A stretch of DNA of 64,000 bases. Source: Saccharopolyspora hirsuta (GTDB lineage Bacteria; Actinomycetota; Actinomycetes; Mycobacteriales; Pseudonocardiaceae). Location: NCBI RefSeq assembly GCF_008630535.1, contig NZ_VWPH01000006.1, forward strand, positions 310,001 through 374,000, in the 5' to 3' direction. Shown piece by piece: positions 52,873-60,847 of this stretch (its first letter is position 1; the number at the start of each line of letters is the position of its first letter). A program made the translations under genes and the position numbers. The notes under the pieces are model-generated. The model saw only the letters and a program-made list of their open reading frames with translations, made no database searches and was not told where the DNA came from.

Positions 52873-54093
52873 ATGAGCAAGATCAAGGTCCAGGGCACCG
52901 TAGCCGAGCTCGACGGCGATGAGATGACCCGGATCATCTGGTCCTTCATCAAGGACAAGCTGATCCACCCCTACCTGGACATCAACCTCGACTACTACGA
53001 CCTCGGCATCGAGCACCGGGACGCGACCGACGACCAGGTCACCGTGGACGCCGCGAACGCGATCGCCAAGCACGGCGTCGGCGTCAAGTGCGCCACCATC
53101 ACCCCGGACGAGGCCCGGGTGGAGGAGTTCGGCCTGAAGAAGATGTGGCGGAGCCCGAACGGGACGATCCGCAACATCCTCGGCGGCGTCATCTTCCGCG
53201 AGCCGATCGTCATCTCCAACATCCCGCGCTACGTCCCGACCTGGACCAAGCCGATCGTCATCGGTCGTCACGCGCACGGTGACCAGTACAAGGCCAGCGA
53301 CTTCAAGGTCCCCGGCCCGGGCACCGTCACGATGACCTACACGCCGGAGGACGGCAGCGAGCCGATCGAGTTCGAGGTCGCGAAGTTCGGCGAGGACGGC
53401 GGCGTCGCGATGGGCATGTACAACTACCGCAAGTCCATCGAGGAGTTCGCCCGCGCGTCGTTCCGCTACGGCCTGGAGCGCAACTTCCCGGTCTACATGT
53501 CGACCAAGAACACGATCCTGAAGGCCTACGACGGCATGTTCAAGGACGTGTTCCAGGAGATCTTCGACAACGAGTACAAGGCCGAGTTCGACGCCAAGGG
53601 CATCACCTACGAGCACCGGCTGATCGACGACATGGTCGCCAGCGCCCTGAAGTGGGAGGGCGGCTACGTCTGGGCCTGCAAGAACTACGACGGTGACGTC
53701 CAGTCCGACACCGTGGCGCAGGGCTTCGGCTCGCTGGGCCTGATGACCTCGGTGCTGATGACCGCGGACGGCAAGGTGGAGGCCGAGGCCGCGCACGGCA
53801 CGGTCACCCGCCACTACCGCCAGCACCAGCAGGGCAAGCCGACCTCGACCAACCCGATCGCGTCGATCTTCGCCTGGACCCGCGGCCTGCAGCACCGCGG
53901 CAAGCTGGACTCCACCCCGGAGGTCGTGGGCTTCGCGGACACCCTGGAGAAGGTCGTCATCGAGACCGTCGAGAGCGGCAAGATGACCAAGGACCTGGCG
54001 CTGCTCGTCGGCGGCGACCAGCAGTTCCAGACCACCGAGGAGTTCCTCGCGACGCTGGACGAGAACCTGCAGAAGAAGATGGCCAACAGCTGA
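52873..54093 (+). CDS. icd: NADP-dependent isocitrate dehydrogenase
   Basis: 406-aa eukaryotic-type (subfamily II) NADP isocitrate dehydrogenase of the TCA cycle, linking to sucCD in the same window. Motifs: [30 protein letters not shown] (substrate loop with Ser/Asn/Arg), [27 protein letters not shown] with metal-binding Asp and the [20 protein letters not shown] cofactor segment. ATG after GAGGAG. Followed by a strong hairpin terminator. Confidence 0.97.
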   Translation: MSKIKVQGTVAELDGDEMTRIIWSFIKDKLIHPYLDINLDYYDLGIEHRDATDDQVTVDAANAIAKHGVGVKCATITPDEARVEEFGLKKMWRSPNGTIRNILGGVIFREPIVISNIPRYVPTWTKPIVIGRHAHGDQYKASDFKVPGPGTVTMTYTPEDGSEPIEFEVAKFGEDGGVAMGMYNYRKSIEEFARASFRYGLERNFPVYMSTKNTILKAYDGMFKDVFQEIFDNEYKAEFDAKGITYEHRLIDDMVASALKWEGGYVWACKNYDGDVQSDTVAQGFGSLGLMTSVLMTADGKVEAEAAHGTVTRHYRQHQQGKPTSTNPIASIFAWTRGLQHRGKLDSTPEVVGFADTLEKVVIETVESGKMTKDLALLVGGDQQFQTTEEFLATLDENLQKKMANS

Positions 54094-54110
54094 TCTTCCG
54101 CCGCAGCCGC

Positions 54111-54141
54111 GAACGCCGCTCCCGCACCGGGGGCGGCGTTC
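54111..54141 (+). terminator. Terminator after icd
   Basis: A 13-bp stem with one G-U pair (GAACGCCGCTCCC / GGGGGCGGCGTTC) and loop GCACC, 17 bases after the stop. Confidence 0.8.
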
Positions 54142-54286
54142 TGCACTTCCGGGCTACTCCGCGCGCACGGGCACTGGTGGGCGACACCCGGGGTGCTGAA
54201 CGGGGCGTGCCGTCGGGTGCCTCCGGTGTCGCCGGTCCGGGACCCGGCCTACACCTGAGGTGTCGTGCCCGACCAGGAGGTCCGCT

Positions 54287-54595
54287 GTGTTCTTCGTGCC
54301 TCGTTCGCTGCTGCTCGTCGGTGCCGGTGCGATCGGCGCCCTCTACCTGCTGGGTGCCCACCAGGTGGGTGGCGCCCCCGGAGCTCCCGAGTCCTGCACC
54401 TTCCACGTCGCCGCGGACGTGCTCAACGTCCGCTCCGGGCCCGCCGCCGCGGAGCGCAAGGTCGACGCCCTGCGCCAGGGCGAGCAGGTGAGCGCCCTGC
54501 CGAACGTCGTGGACGGCTTCCGCGACCTCGGCGGCGGCCGCTGGGCGGCCCAGCAGTTCCTGCTGCCGACGCCGGGCAGCACCTGCGCCCCCTGA
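54287..54595 (+). CDS. Small membrane-anchored SH3-like domain protein
   Basis: 102-aa protein with an N-terminal hydrophobic helix (SLLLVGAGAIGALYLLGAHQ), then a bacterial SH3 repeat: CTFHVAADVLNVRSGPAAAERKVDALRQGEQVSALPNVVDGFRDLGGGRWAAQQFL. The LNVRSGP motif is diagnostic. Probably binds cell wall outside the membrane. GTG at 54287 preceded by AGGAGG at six bases. No partner visible. Confidence 0.8.
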   Translation: MFFVPRSLLLVGAGAIGALYLLGAHQVGGAPGAPESCTFHVAADVLNVRSGPAAAERKVDALRQGEQVSALPNVVDGFRDLGGGRWAAQQFLLPTPGSTCAP

Positions 54596-54666
54596 GAACC
54601 CGGGGGTGGTGCGAAGCCGCGATCAGGGCTCCGTTAAGCTCTAGGGCACGCGGACGACACCGCCCC

Positions 54667-54738
54667 GCGCGATTAGCTCAGTGGGAGAGCGCTACCTTGA
54701 CACGGTAGAGGTCACTGGTTCAATCCCAGTATCGCGCA
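54667..54738 (+). tRNA. tRNA-Val (anticodon GAC)
   Basis: 72-base cloverleaf: acceptor GCGCGAT/ATCGCGC, D-arm TAGCTCAGTGGGAGAGC, anticodon stem CTACC/GGTAG with loop ttGACac, T-arm with GGTTCAATCCC. The discriminator base is A and CCA is not encoded. It reads valine codons GUC/GUU. Confidence 0.97.
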
Positions 54739-54881
54739 CCGCAGATCAGAACCCCGGCCGACGTGCGGCCGGGGTTCTCGCGTTCCGGAACACCTCCGAT
54801 CCGAAGTGGACGAACACGTCCCCCGGCCGCCGGCCGCCCGAACTCGGCTCCCGCGTCCCCGGGAGTTGGTAATCTCCGGCC

Positions 54882-55247
54882 ATGCCCGTCCCCTCGGCCG
54901 TGCGCGAGCGGATCCGGTCGTTCCTCGACGAGGACGACGAGATCAGGTACGTCTTCCCCGCCGACGTTCTGATGAGCGTGCGGCCGAGCGTGCTGGTCGT
55001 GGTGAGCCGCAAGGCGATCACCGTGCTGTCGACGGGCTTCTGGTCCAGGCGGCGGCCGAAGTCGGTCCTCGCGCGGCTGCCCCGCGGCACCGTCCTGGGC
55101 CCGGTGGACGTGCAGTCCACCCCGTACTTCCGGCTGGACGGGATCGACTACGAGATCGACGAGGAGTACGTCGCGGTGGTCAACGCCGCCGATGCGGAGA
55201 TCGCGTCACCGCGGGACTTCCCGCCGGACCCGCTCCCGGACCTGTGA
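54882..55247 (+). CDS. Small cytoplasmic protein, PH-like, unknown function
   Basis: 121-aa protein, no signal peptide. Pattern RSFLDEDDEIRYVFPADVL, then LVVVSRKAITVLSTGFW and LARLPRGTVLGPVDVQ, YFRLDGIDYEIDEEYVAVV suggests a bacterial PH-like (bPH) fold. The ATG follows TAATCT by six bases, so leaderless. I know no named family; the call rests on the strand pattern only. Confidence 0.65.
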   Translation: MPVPSAVRERIRSFLDEDDEIRYVFPADVLMSVRPSVLVVVSRKAITVLSTGFWSRRRPKSVLARLPRGTVLGPVDVQSTPYFRLDGIDYEIDEEYVAVVNAADAEIASPRDFPPDPLPDL

Positions 55248-55493
55248 CCCGACCGGGTTCCGGTGGTCGTGCATCCCGAATGAGAGTCATATTCTTGTTG
55301 CGCCGCAAGGGCATTGGCTCAGTCCAATTCGGACGGTTATCTGCGTCGATCTCCCCGCCGTTACTGGTTGTGCGCGGCAACCACACGTTGTGATGACTCG
55401 ATGCGAGATTTCCCGTCGTCGCTGGTAGAGATCTAACCGGACGACCGAGACAAGCCGTCCACATCCGAAATTTCCTTGCATGGAGGAGTAGTT

Positions 55494-55994
55494 ATGATGC
55501 GCGCTCGCTGGATGCTGGGTGCTCTTGGTGCCATGGCTACGCTCGCGATGGCACCCGCTCTGCCCGCCTCGGCGCAAGCCGAGTGGGGTTACTCCACGGA
55601 AATCACCAACGTCGCGAACGGGGCGCACTGGTCCGTCCAGGGCGAGTTCTCGGCTGTCGAGAGCACCACCGCGCAGGGTCCGCGCGCCCGGTGGAACGTG
55701 GACCGGCAGCAGGACGGCACGGTCACCATCCGGAACGCGGTGACCGGGCAGTGCGCGGAGACCATGATCGAGCCCAACGCTCAGATCTTCACGGCTCCCT
55801 GCAACACCTGGGACCAGAACCAGAAGTGGAGCCTGACCCCGCGCTGGGACGGCTACGTCATCACGCCGGCGTCCGACTCGCGGCTGGCGGTCGTCGCCGG
55901 CACCGACCAGTACCGCAACACCCCGCTCGTGCTGGGGGTCCGGCCGTTCGACTCGAACGACACCCCCAACGCGGTGTTCCGCCTGAACTACTGA
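55494..55994 (+). CDS. Secreted ricin B-type lectin-like protein
   Basis: 166-aa exported protein: signal peptide with LGALGAMATLAMAPALPASAQA and an Ala-x-Ala cleavage site. The mature part is one beta-trefoil-like unit with GTVTIRNAVTGQCAETM and the QxW-type NQKWSLTPRWDG; two Cys near 90-105 may pair. Related small secreted lectin-like proteins are common in actinomycetes; ligand unknown. ATG at 55494 after GGAGGAG; ATG at 55497 also possible. First gene of the secreted-protein island. Confidence 0.75.
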   Translation: MMRARWMLGALGAMATLAMAPALPASAQAEWGYSTEITNVANGAHWSVQGEFSAVESTTAQGPRARWNVDRQQDGTVTIRNAVTGQCAETMIEPNAQIFTAPCNTWDQNQKWSLTPRWDGYVITPASDSRLAVVAGTDQYRNTPLVLGVRPFDSNDTPNAVFRLNY

Positions 55995-56039
55995 GAAGTA
56001 CCCGGGGCGCTCCCGATTTCCGCCCCGAATCGGCTCTGG

Positions 56040-56079
56040 AGCCCGCTGGTCCGGTGCGGTCGTGCCGGACCAGCGGGCT
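56040..56079 (+). terminator. Terminator after the lectin-like gene
   Basis: Perfect 15-bp stem AGCCCGCTGGTCCGG / CCGGACCAGCGGGCT with a 10-base loop. Confidence 0.85.
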
Positions 56080-56284
56080 TCGTCGTGCGTGCACTCCGCA
56101 GCTCGGCGAATGCGCTCACCGGTTGGAGTGATCAGCGGTGTCGCTGCCGGATCGGCGGCGGTGTTCCCCGGTAGGTTCCTGCTGCCCGCTTTCTCCGTTC
56201 GGGCGCCCGGAATTCTGTTGGCATATTCCTACCGGTGCCGTTCCGGGAAATCTGAAGTGCATTGCGAATGAAGGGAAGCACTCG

Positions 56285-56587
56285 ATGCGTACTGCTAAGC
56301 GCGTGGTCGCCGCGGCGGTTCTGGGGCTGCCACTGCTGCTGGGGGCTGCGAGCCCGGCGCTGGCCGCTGACGGCAGGGGACCGGTCCGGCCGCCGAAGGC
56401 GTCGGAAATCCTGAAGCAGGTGCAGTCGCAGGACGCGCAGAACCACACCGTCCAGAACAACATCAACGTCTCGCCGATCACCCAGATCAACAACGGCAAG
56501 GGCGAGCAGAACGCGCTGGCCTGGACGCAGCAGAGCAACACCAACGACACCGAGCAGGACGAAGCCGCGGTGCAGGACGAGGCCTGA
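56285..56587 (+). CDS. Small secreted Asn/Gln-rich protein A (curlin-like spacing)
   Basis: 100-aa exported protein. Signal peptide RTAKRVVAAAVLGLPLLL ending in SPALA-type cleavage. The mature part is rich in Asn, Gln and Asp and contains NINVSPITQINNG and GEQNALAWTQQSNTNDTEQDE. It is paralogous to the convergent gene at 56695-56973: both carry NVSPI-x-Q, G-x3-QNA-x2-W-x2-Q-x-N and TEQ-x-E. The Q/N spacing recalls curlin repeats, but with only one such unit. Function not known. ATG after AAGGGAAGC. Confidence 0.75.
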   Translation: MRTAKRVVAAAVLGLPLLLGAASPALAADGRGPVRPPKASEILKQVQSQDAQNHTVQNNINVSPITQINNGKGEQNALAWTQQSNTNDTEQDEAAVQDEA

Positions 56588-56615
56588 GCCGCGGCTGCTG
56601 TTTCCGTGCACAAAG

Positions 56616-56657
56616 AACTGCTTGGCCCGGTGCTCTGCGCAGCCGGGCCAAGCAGTT
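56616..56657. terminator. Bidirectional terminator between the Asn/Gln-rich genes
   Basis: Perfect 15-bp stem AACTGCTTGGCCCGG / CCGGGCCAAGCAGTT, 12-base loop, between the stop codons of two convergent paralogues. Confidence 0.9.
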
Positions 56658-56694
56658 ATTACCACTGTGCTGACTCAGTGGCGGTCAGTGGAGC

Positions 56695-56973
56695 TCAGTC
56701 CTCGTCGCTCTGGTACGCGCCTTCGTTCTGCTCGGTGGAGCTCGCGTTGGTCTGGTCGACCCAGTTCACCGCGTTCTGCTCGCTGTTGCTCCCCACGCTG
56801 AACTGGTAGATCGGCGAAACGTTGTAGTTCGCCTGGTCGGTGCTGGCGTCCTGGTCCTGGTTCTGGAGCTGGTCGTCGCTGTAGCCGCCGTGGGCGAGCG
56901 CCATGGCCGGGGCGCCGAGCATGATCGGCAGGCCGAGGGCGGTGGCAACAATGGCGCGCTTGACAGAACGCAT
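56695..56973 (-). CDS. Small secreted Asn/Gln-rich protein B (paralogue of A)
   Basis: 92-aa exported protein with signal peptide RSVKRAIVATALGLPIMLGA and cleavage after AMALA. The mature 65 residues (DQLQNQDQDASTDQANYN, VSPIYQFSVGSNSEQNAV, NWVDQTNASSTEQNEG) share the motif set of protein A. The pairing in convergent orientation suggests duplication with inversion. ATG at 56973, AAAGG about ten bases upstream. The upstream region contains GGGGAAAACCG (57013-57023). Confidence 0.75.
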   Translation of the reverse strand: MRSVKRAIVATALGLPIMLGAPAMALAHGGYSDDQLQNQDQDASTDQANYNVSPIYQFSVGSNSEQNAVNWVDQTNASSTEQNEGAYQSDED

Positions 56974-57662
56974 CTCAGAAATACCTTTCTTGCGGAAATC
57001 GTGAATGGTGGCGGGGAAAACCGCGCGACGATGCCGGGGCATCGACCGCGCGGGTCCTGGTTGGGGATTTGGAGAAATCCCGCCGGCAGCGGGACCGCTC
57101 AAAACATTAGCGGCTCGCGATCCGGGTGCAACCCGGAAATAACTGCTCTCACCTCTTCCAGTGATCGAGAGCGTGAATATTCCAGGCGTCATTTCGCGCT
57201 GATTACCTCCGACCGGTGTTCGGCGTTGGCCCTCCGCGACCGCCTCTCGCCATTTCGGCGCACCGCATTAAGGCGATCGGATTTCGGTCACCGCGCCAGC
57301 GGAGCGCGTCGTCACCGTGGGTCAGCGGAGGGTGCTCGCATTCGATTTGCGCTGGCCTCGCGGTCGCTCGGGTCCGGTGCGCGAATCCCGTGGGATACCG
57401 GCGGTCGGTGCCGCCATCGGGTTAATTCTGATCACCGGCCGTCGCGCCGGAAGTCCGGGCCACCGCTGGATCGGGTCGACCGTCGTTCGCCGGGATTACC
57501 CGTGCGGCACGGAAATCGGCGCCAGTTCTCGGCGTTGCGTCGCGATTACCTGTTCGGGGCCGCCCGATCGGTGATCATTCCTTGCTCGCCGGGAGCGATC
57601 GTCGGCGGTGCGGTAGAAGAAGAACGGGGTTTCTATTCCGCTCGGACGGAGGATGACGCGAA
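56974..57662. other. Long intergenic region before the SSI-like inhibitor gene
   Basis: About 690 bases with no supported gene, moderately AT-richer than coding DNA around it. It holds the divergent promoters of protein B and of the inhibitor gene. The GGGGAAAACCG motif near 57013 is shared with the glycine-rich genes downstream. Confidence 0.35.
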
Positions 57663-58064
57663 ATGTCCGAAATTCGGTTGCTCGGCCGGGCCGCAGCGGG
57701 TGTGGCGTGCGCGGTGGCAGTGCTGGTCCCCGGAGCCGCTGCGGCTGCGTCCGAGAACGCGGGGCAGAGCTCGGTGACGCTGTCGATCACCGAGTCCAAC
57801 CGGCAGACCAGGACCGTGACCCTGAACTGCGATCCGGTCGGCGGGAACCACCCGCAGGCGGGCGCGGCGTGCCACCAGCTGCAGCTCGTCGACGGCAACT
57901 TCCAGCGCCTGGACGCGCGGACCGCGAGCAACTGCACGAAGGACCGCCGGGGCGTCGAGGCGCAGGCGCAGGGAAACTGGCGGGGCAAGCCGGTGGAGTT
58001 CCGGCTGTCGGCGGCGAACATGTGCTCCCTCAAGGCCCGCACCGGGGCGCTGTTCGACTTCTGA
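57663..58064 (+). CDS. SSI-family subtilase/trypsin inhibitor
   Basis: 133-aa secreted Streptomyces subtilisin inhibitor-like protein. Signal peptide with VACAVAVLVPGAAAAAS. Family marks: TLNCDPVGGNHPQAGAACHQL, the reactive-site disulphide SNCTKDRRGV, GNWRGKPVEFRLSAANMC and the terminal GALFDF. Four Cys make the two expected disulphides. By position after the Cys the P1 residue appears to be Lys (C-T-K-D), suggesting a trypsin-like target; inferred. ATG after GGAGG. Likely protects secreted proteins or controls a secreted protease. Confidence 0.9.
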   Translation: MSEIRLLGRAAAGVACAVAVLVPGAAAAASENAGQSSVTLSITESNRQTRTVTLNCDPVGGNHPQAGAACHQLQLVDGNFQRLDARTASNCTKDRRGVEAQAQGNWRGKPVEFRLSAANMCSLKARTGALFDF

Positions 58065-58329
58065 CCGGCGGCCCGCGCAGCCGTCGGAGCAGTTCCAGTC
58101 TTGCCGGAACGGCAAGGAACGAGGCGTGAAAGCCGCCGTCCCGTGGGCCCCCCTCGCGCACTCCACGGGTTCGGAGCCAAGGCGGGTTCGAGCTCTGGGC
58201 GCGACTCGGCCCGGCGAACTGCCTGCGCCGCGTTCGAGGTGGCTTCACCGGCACCGCCGGTGGAGCCACCACCTCTCGTCCGGGCCGGGACGGGCTCGGA
58301 GGTGGACAAGGGAAAACGGCCGGTCACAA

Positions 58330-58372
58330 CGAGAATCGGGGAGCAGACCCGCGGTCTGCTCCCCGATTCTCG
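58330..58372. terminator. Strong hairpin terminator, 20-bp stem
   Basis: Perfect 20-bp inverted repeat (left arm 58330-58349, right arm 58353-58372) with a 3-base loop. It sits 11 bases downstream of the minus-strand gene ending at 58384 and can also stop read-through from the inhibitor gene. Confidence 0.9.
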
Positions 58373-58383
58373 CTTCCGGTCGG

Positions 58384-58782
58384 TCAGCAGCGACCGGTCA
58401 GGATCCGGTCGACGACGACAGCGCCGCCGCTGGTGACCACGAGCCGGGACGCCTTGTTGTTGTCGATGCTGATCGCGCTGCTGGACGTCGCGCTGCCGGT
58501 GACCTCGCCCGCGGCGCGCACGGTGCCGTCCACGGTGACGGCGTAGCCGACCCGCTGGTCGTCCTTGGCCGTGCTGCGCATCGTCAGCTGCACCGTCGGG
58601 TAGGTCTGGTGCATCGCAGCGGGTTTCAGGTTCTCCGGGATGAGGGGCGAGTCGAGTTTCACGCACTTGATCTCGCCCACCTCGACGTGCAGCGGTGGTG
58701 CGGCGGCCCAAGCCGTCGCGGTGCTGGCGGCCAGCGCTCCCAGCGCGGCCAGCAAGACCGCTGCCTCGCGGCGAATTCCCAT
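58384..58782 (-). CDS. Small secreted two-cysteine protein, unknown function
   Basis: 132-aa exported protein; signal peptide AAVLLAALGALAASTATAWA. The mature part is beta-rich (HVEVGEIKCVKLDSPLIPENL, TVQLTMRSTAKDDQRVGYAVTVDGTVRAAG, SRLVVTSGGAVVVDRILTGRC) with one Cys near each end, likely disulphide-bonded. No family recognised. ATG after AGGAGGCAGATC. Stands within the secreted-protein island. Confidence 0.72.
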   Translation of the reverse strand: MGIRREAAVLLAALGALAASTATAWAAAPPLHVEVGEIKCVKLDSPLIPENLKPAAMHQTYPTVQLTMRSTAKDDQRVGYAVTVDGTVRAAGEVTGSATSSSAISIDNNKASRLVVTSGGAVVVDRILTGRC

Positions 58783-59231
58783 GATCTGCCTCCTGCGGGA
58801 CGTCCGGGTCGGATCGGTAACGAACGCTAGGGCGGGACCGTGCGATGCGCACGGCGAAGCCGTCGATCTCGGCGCGCACCCCGCCGGGGGACGCCGAAAG
58901 TCCTTGCGGGTGACGTATTTCCGCCGTTTCCCGTTCTTGATCGTTTCGTGATCGGGGGCGGATCTTACTTCGTGATCTCCGCGGTGGCAGCCGAGATCCT
59001 TCATCTCATCAGTTGAGTCGCGCTCGGGAAATTCGAGAGATCGCACGACGCAGGGTGATCGCTCGGCCGCCCGGGTGGCGGGTGATCCCCTTTGGGGTGG
59101 CCGGAAATGCGGGGCGGCCGGAATCGGTGGCAATGTATGTCCTGCCGGTCGGCGCACCCCCCAACTCCCGGGAAAACCGGGAGAAAACTGCCGACCCGGT
59201 GATGATCGGATCATGGATGGGAGTCAAAGGA
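58783..59231. other. Intergenic region upstream of the glycine-rich family
   Basis: About 450 bases without a supported gene. It includes a 7-bp hairpin CTCCCGGgaaaaCCGGGAG at 59165-59183 that contains the GGGAAAACCGG motif, about 50 bases before the next gene start. Confidence 0.35.
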
Positions 59232-59510
59232 ATGCGTACTTCGCTTCGTCTTATCGGTGTCACCGCTGCCTGCGCCGCCGCGCTGGCCATCGGCTCGCCC
59301 GCGTTCGCCAGCGGTCACGGGAAGGGCCACGGCGACAACGCTTCGTCCGAGGCTGTCGGCGGCAACGGCTCCGGCGGCAACGGTGGGCTGGGCGTGAACG
59401 TGCTCAGCGGTCTGAGCATCCTGTCGAGCGGCGACGGCGGGAACGCTTCGGCCGGTAACGGCGGCAACGGTGTCGGTGGCGACGCCTCCTCCGTCGCGGG
59501 CAACGACTGA
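59232..59510 (+). CDS. Small secreted glycine-rich protein, family member 1 (no Cys)
   Basis: 92-aa exported protein. Signal peptide RTSLRLIGVTAACAAALAIGSPAFA. Mature part about 63 aa: GNGSGGNGGLGVNVLSGLSI, LSSGDGGNASAGNGGNGVGG. It aligns with the two genes at 59779 and 60539 through GGNGG[LF]G[VI]N but has no cysteines in the mature part. Composition and small size suggest a structural or surface-coating role; not recognised. ATG near AAAGGA and GGGAG. Confidence 0.72.
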   Translation: MRTSLRLIGVTAACAAALAIGSPAFASGHGKGHGDNASSEAVGGNGSGGNGGLGVNVLSGLSILSSGDGGNASAGNGGNGVGGDASSVAGND

Positions 59511-59551
59511 CGCGATCCTGCGGCGATCATCGTCGTAGCGTCGAGCTGACG

Positions 59552-59595
59552 AATGTGCCGACCTGCTCCGCGCAGGTCGGCACATTTCGCTTTTC
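59552..59595 (+). terminator. Terminator after glycine-rich member 1
   Basis: Perfect 15-bp stem AATGTGCCGACCTGC / GCAGGTCGGCACATT, loop TCCGC, then TCGCTTTTCC. Confidence 0.9.
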
Positions 59596-59778
59596 CTGAA
59601 GGTTTCCGGGTTTTCCCTGCTATGACGGGGAAAACCGGTCGCACCTACGGGTGATCGGCGTGGCGCGCCGCATGTCGGTGAGGTGGTTCCGCACGCTCCG
59701 GTGGGAGGGTTCACGCGCCGATCCGGGCGGTTCGATCCGCCGGACGGCACTGGTTCCCAATCCGATTGGAGTCATGCA

Positions 59779-60096
59779 GTGCGCAGTACTGTGCGTGTCC
59801 TGTTCGCCGGTCTCTCCGTGGCCGGAGTGCTCGCCATGGGTGCGTCCCCGGCGTTCGCGGCGAAGAAGGACAAGGAGTCCGACGACGACTCCACGGTCAC
59901 CGCGGCGTCCGAGGGCGGCGCTGGGGGTCACGGCGGCAACGGTGGCTTCGGCATCAACTTCTGCCCCGCGATCGGTGTTCTGGCCCCGGCCTCGGCCGAG
60001 TGCGGCGCGGGCAACGGCGGCAGCGCCGACGGCGGCGACGCCGACTCGTACGCCGAGGACGACAGCAAGGACAGGGTGTACAAGCGCAGCAAGTGA
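59779..60096 (+). CDS. Small secreted glycine-rich protein, family member 2 (C-x12-C)
   Basis: 105-aa exported protein; GTG start with GGAG nine bases upstream, signal peptide RSTVRVLFAGLSVAGVLAMG ending SPAFA. Mature part: KKDKESDDDSTVTAASEGG, then GGNGGFGINFCPAIGVLA, PASAECGAGNGGSADGGDAD and an acidic/basic tail (YAEDDSKDRVYKRSK). Two Cys spaced by 12 residues followed by GAG, shared with members 3 and 4. The Cys region (NFCPAIGVL) slightly resembles the chaplin core; homology is not claimed. Confidence 0.75.
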   Translation: MRSTVRVLFAGLSVAGVLAMGASPAFAAKKDKESDDDSTVTAASEGGAGGHGGNGGFGINFCPAIGVLAPASAECGAGNGGSADGGDADSYAEDDSKDRVYKRSK

Positions 60097-60147
60097 TCGC
60101 TGCGCCCGGGTACCGGTTCGCACTGGCCGGTACCCGGTCCCCGCAAG

Positions 60148-60186
60148 GAGAACGGGTCGGCCCCTGCTGGGGGCCGACCCGTTCTC
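60148..60186. terminator. Bidirectional terminator between members 2 and 3
   Basis: Perfect 17-bp stem GAGAACGGGTCGGCCCC / GGGGCCGACCCGTTCTC with a 5-base loop, between convergent genes. A second 9-bp hairpin (GGGTACCGG) precedes it. Confidence 0.9.
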
Positions 60187-60200
60187 GTGTTCTGCGCGGA

Positions 60201-60479
60201 TCAGTCGTCCTCGTCGCCGTCCTCGACCGAGACGGATTCGGCGCCGTCCGCGCTCGAACCGCTCGGTCCGGCCGAGCACTCCACGGTGATCGGGTTGGTG
60301 AACGAGATCAACCGGCAGACGCTCGCGCCGCGACCTTCCTCGCCCGGGCTGCCCGCGGTACCGCGCGCGGCCTCGGCGGAGGGTTCGGCGAGCCCGTCGG
60401 GAGCGATGAGGATGCTCGGAGCGATGACGCCGAGACCGAGCACGGCGGCGCCGCCGAGCAGGCGGAAAGCGGTGTTCAC
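60201..60479 (-). CDS. Small secreted protein, family member 3 (C-x12-C)
   Basis: 92-aa exported protein. N-terminal hydrophobic segment AFRLLGGAAVLGLGVIAPSIL; cleavage site less clear than in the others. The mature part has GEEGRGASVCRLISFTNPITVECSAGPSG with the same C-x12-C-[GS]-A-G, then an acidic tail (SADGAESVSVEDGDEDD). It lacks the GGNGG run. GTG start with GGAG upstream. Same strand as and 60 bases after member 4, so probably one transcript. Confidence 0.68.
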   Translation of the reverse strand: MNTAFRLLGGAAVLGLGVIAPSILIAPDGLAEPSAEAARGTAGSPGEEGRGASVCRLISFTNPITVECSAGPSGSSADGAESVSVEDGDEDD

Positions 60480-60538
60480 CCTTGCTCCGTTCCAGACCCC
60501 CGGGTCGGGGATCTTCCTGAGATGAGCTGCTGGGGAGC

Positions 60539-60847
60539 TCATTCCTCCTCGCTGTCCCGGCTGTCGTCCTCGGCGTAGGCGTCCGCGTCACCGCCGTCGG
60601 CGCTGCCGCCGTTGCCCGCGCCGCACGACGCTTCGCCCTTGGCCAGCAGGCCGATCGCCGGGCAGACGTTGACGCCGAACCCGCCGTTGCCGCCCTGACC
60701 GCCGTTGCCGCCCTGGGCGGCCGCGGTGACCGTGGAGTCGTCGTCGGACTTCTTGTCGTCCTTCGCCGCGAGCGCCGGGCTGGCGCCCATCGCGAACAGC
60801 CCGGCGACCGCCGCACCGGCGAGGAGGACACGAATCGTTGTGCGCAC
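60539..60847 (-). CDS. Small secreted glycine-rich protein, family member 4 (C-x12-C)
   Basis: 102-aa exported protein, very close to member 2: signal peptide RTTIRVLLAGAAVAGLFAMG ending SPALA; mature part KDDKKSDDDSTVTAAAQGG, GGNGGFGVNVCPAIGLLA, KGEASCGAGNGGSADGGDAD and tail AYAEDDSRDSEEE. Members 2 and 4 face each other around member 3, indicating a duplication by inversion. GTG at 60847 with GGAG about ten bases upstream. Confidence 0.75.
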   Translation of the reverse strand: MRTTIRVLLAGAAVAGLFAMGASPALAAKDDKKSDDDSTVTAAAQGGNGGQGGNGGFGVNVCPAIGLLAKGEASCGAGNGGSADGGDADAYAEDDSRDSEEE

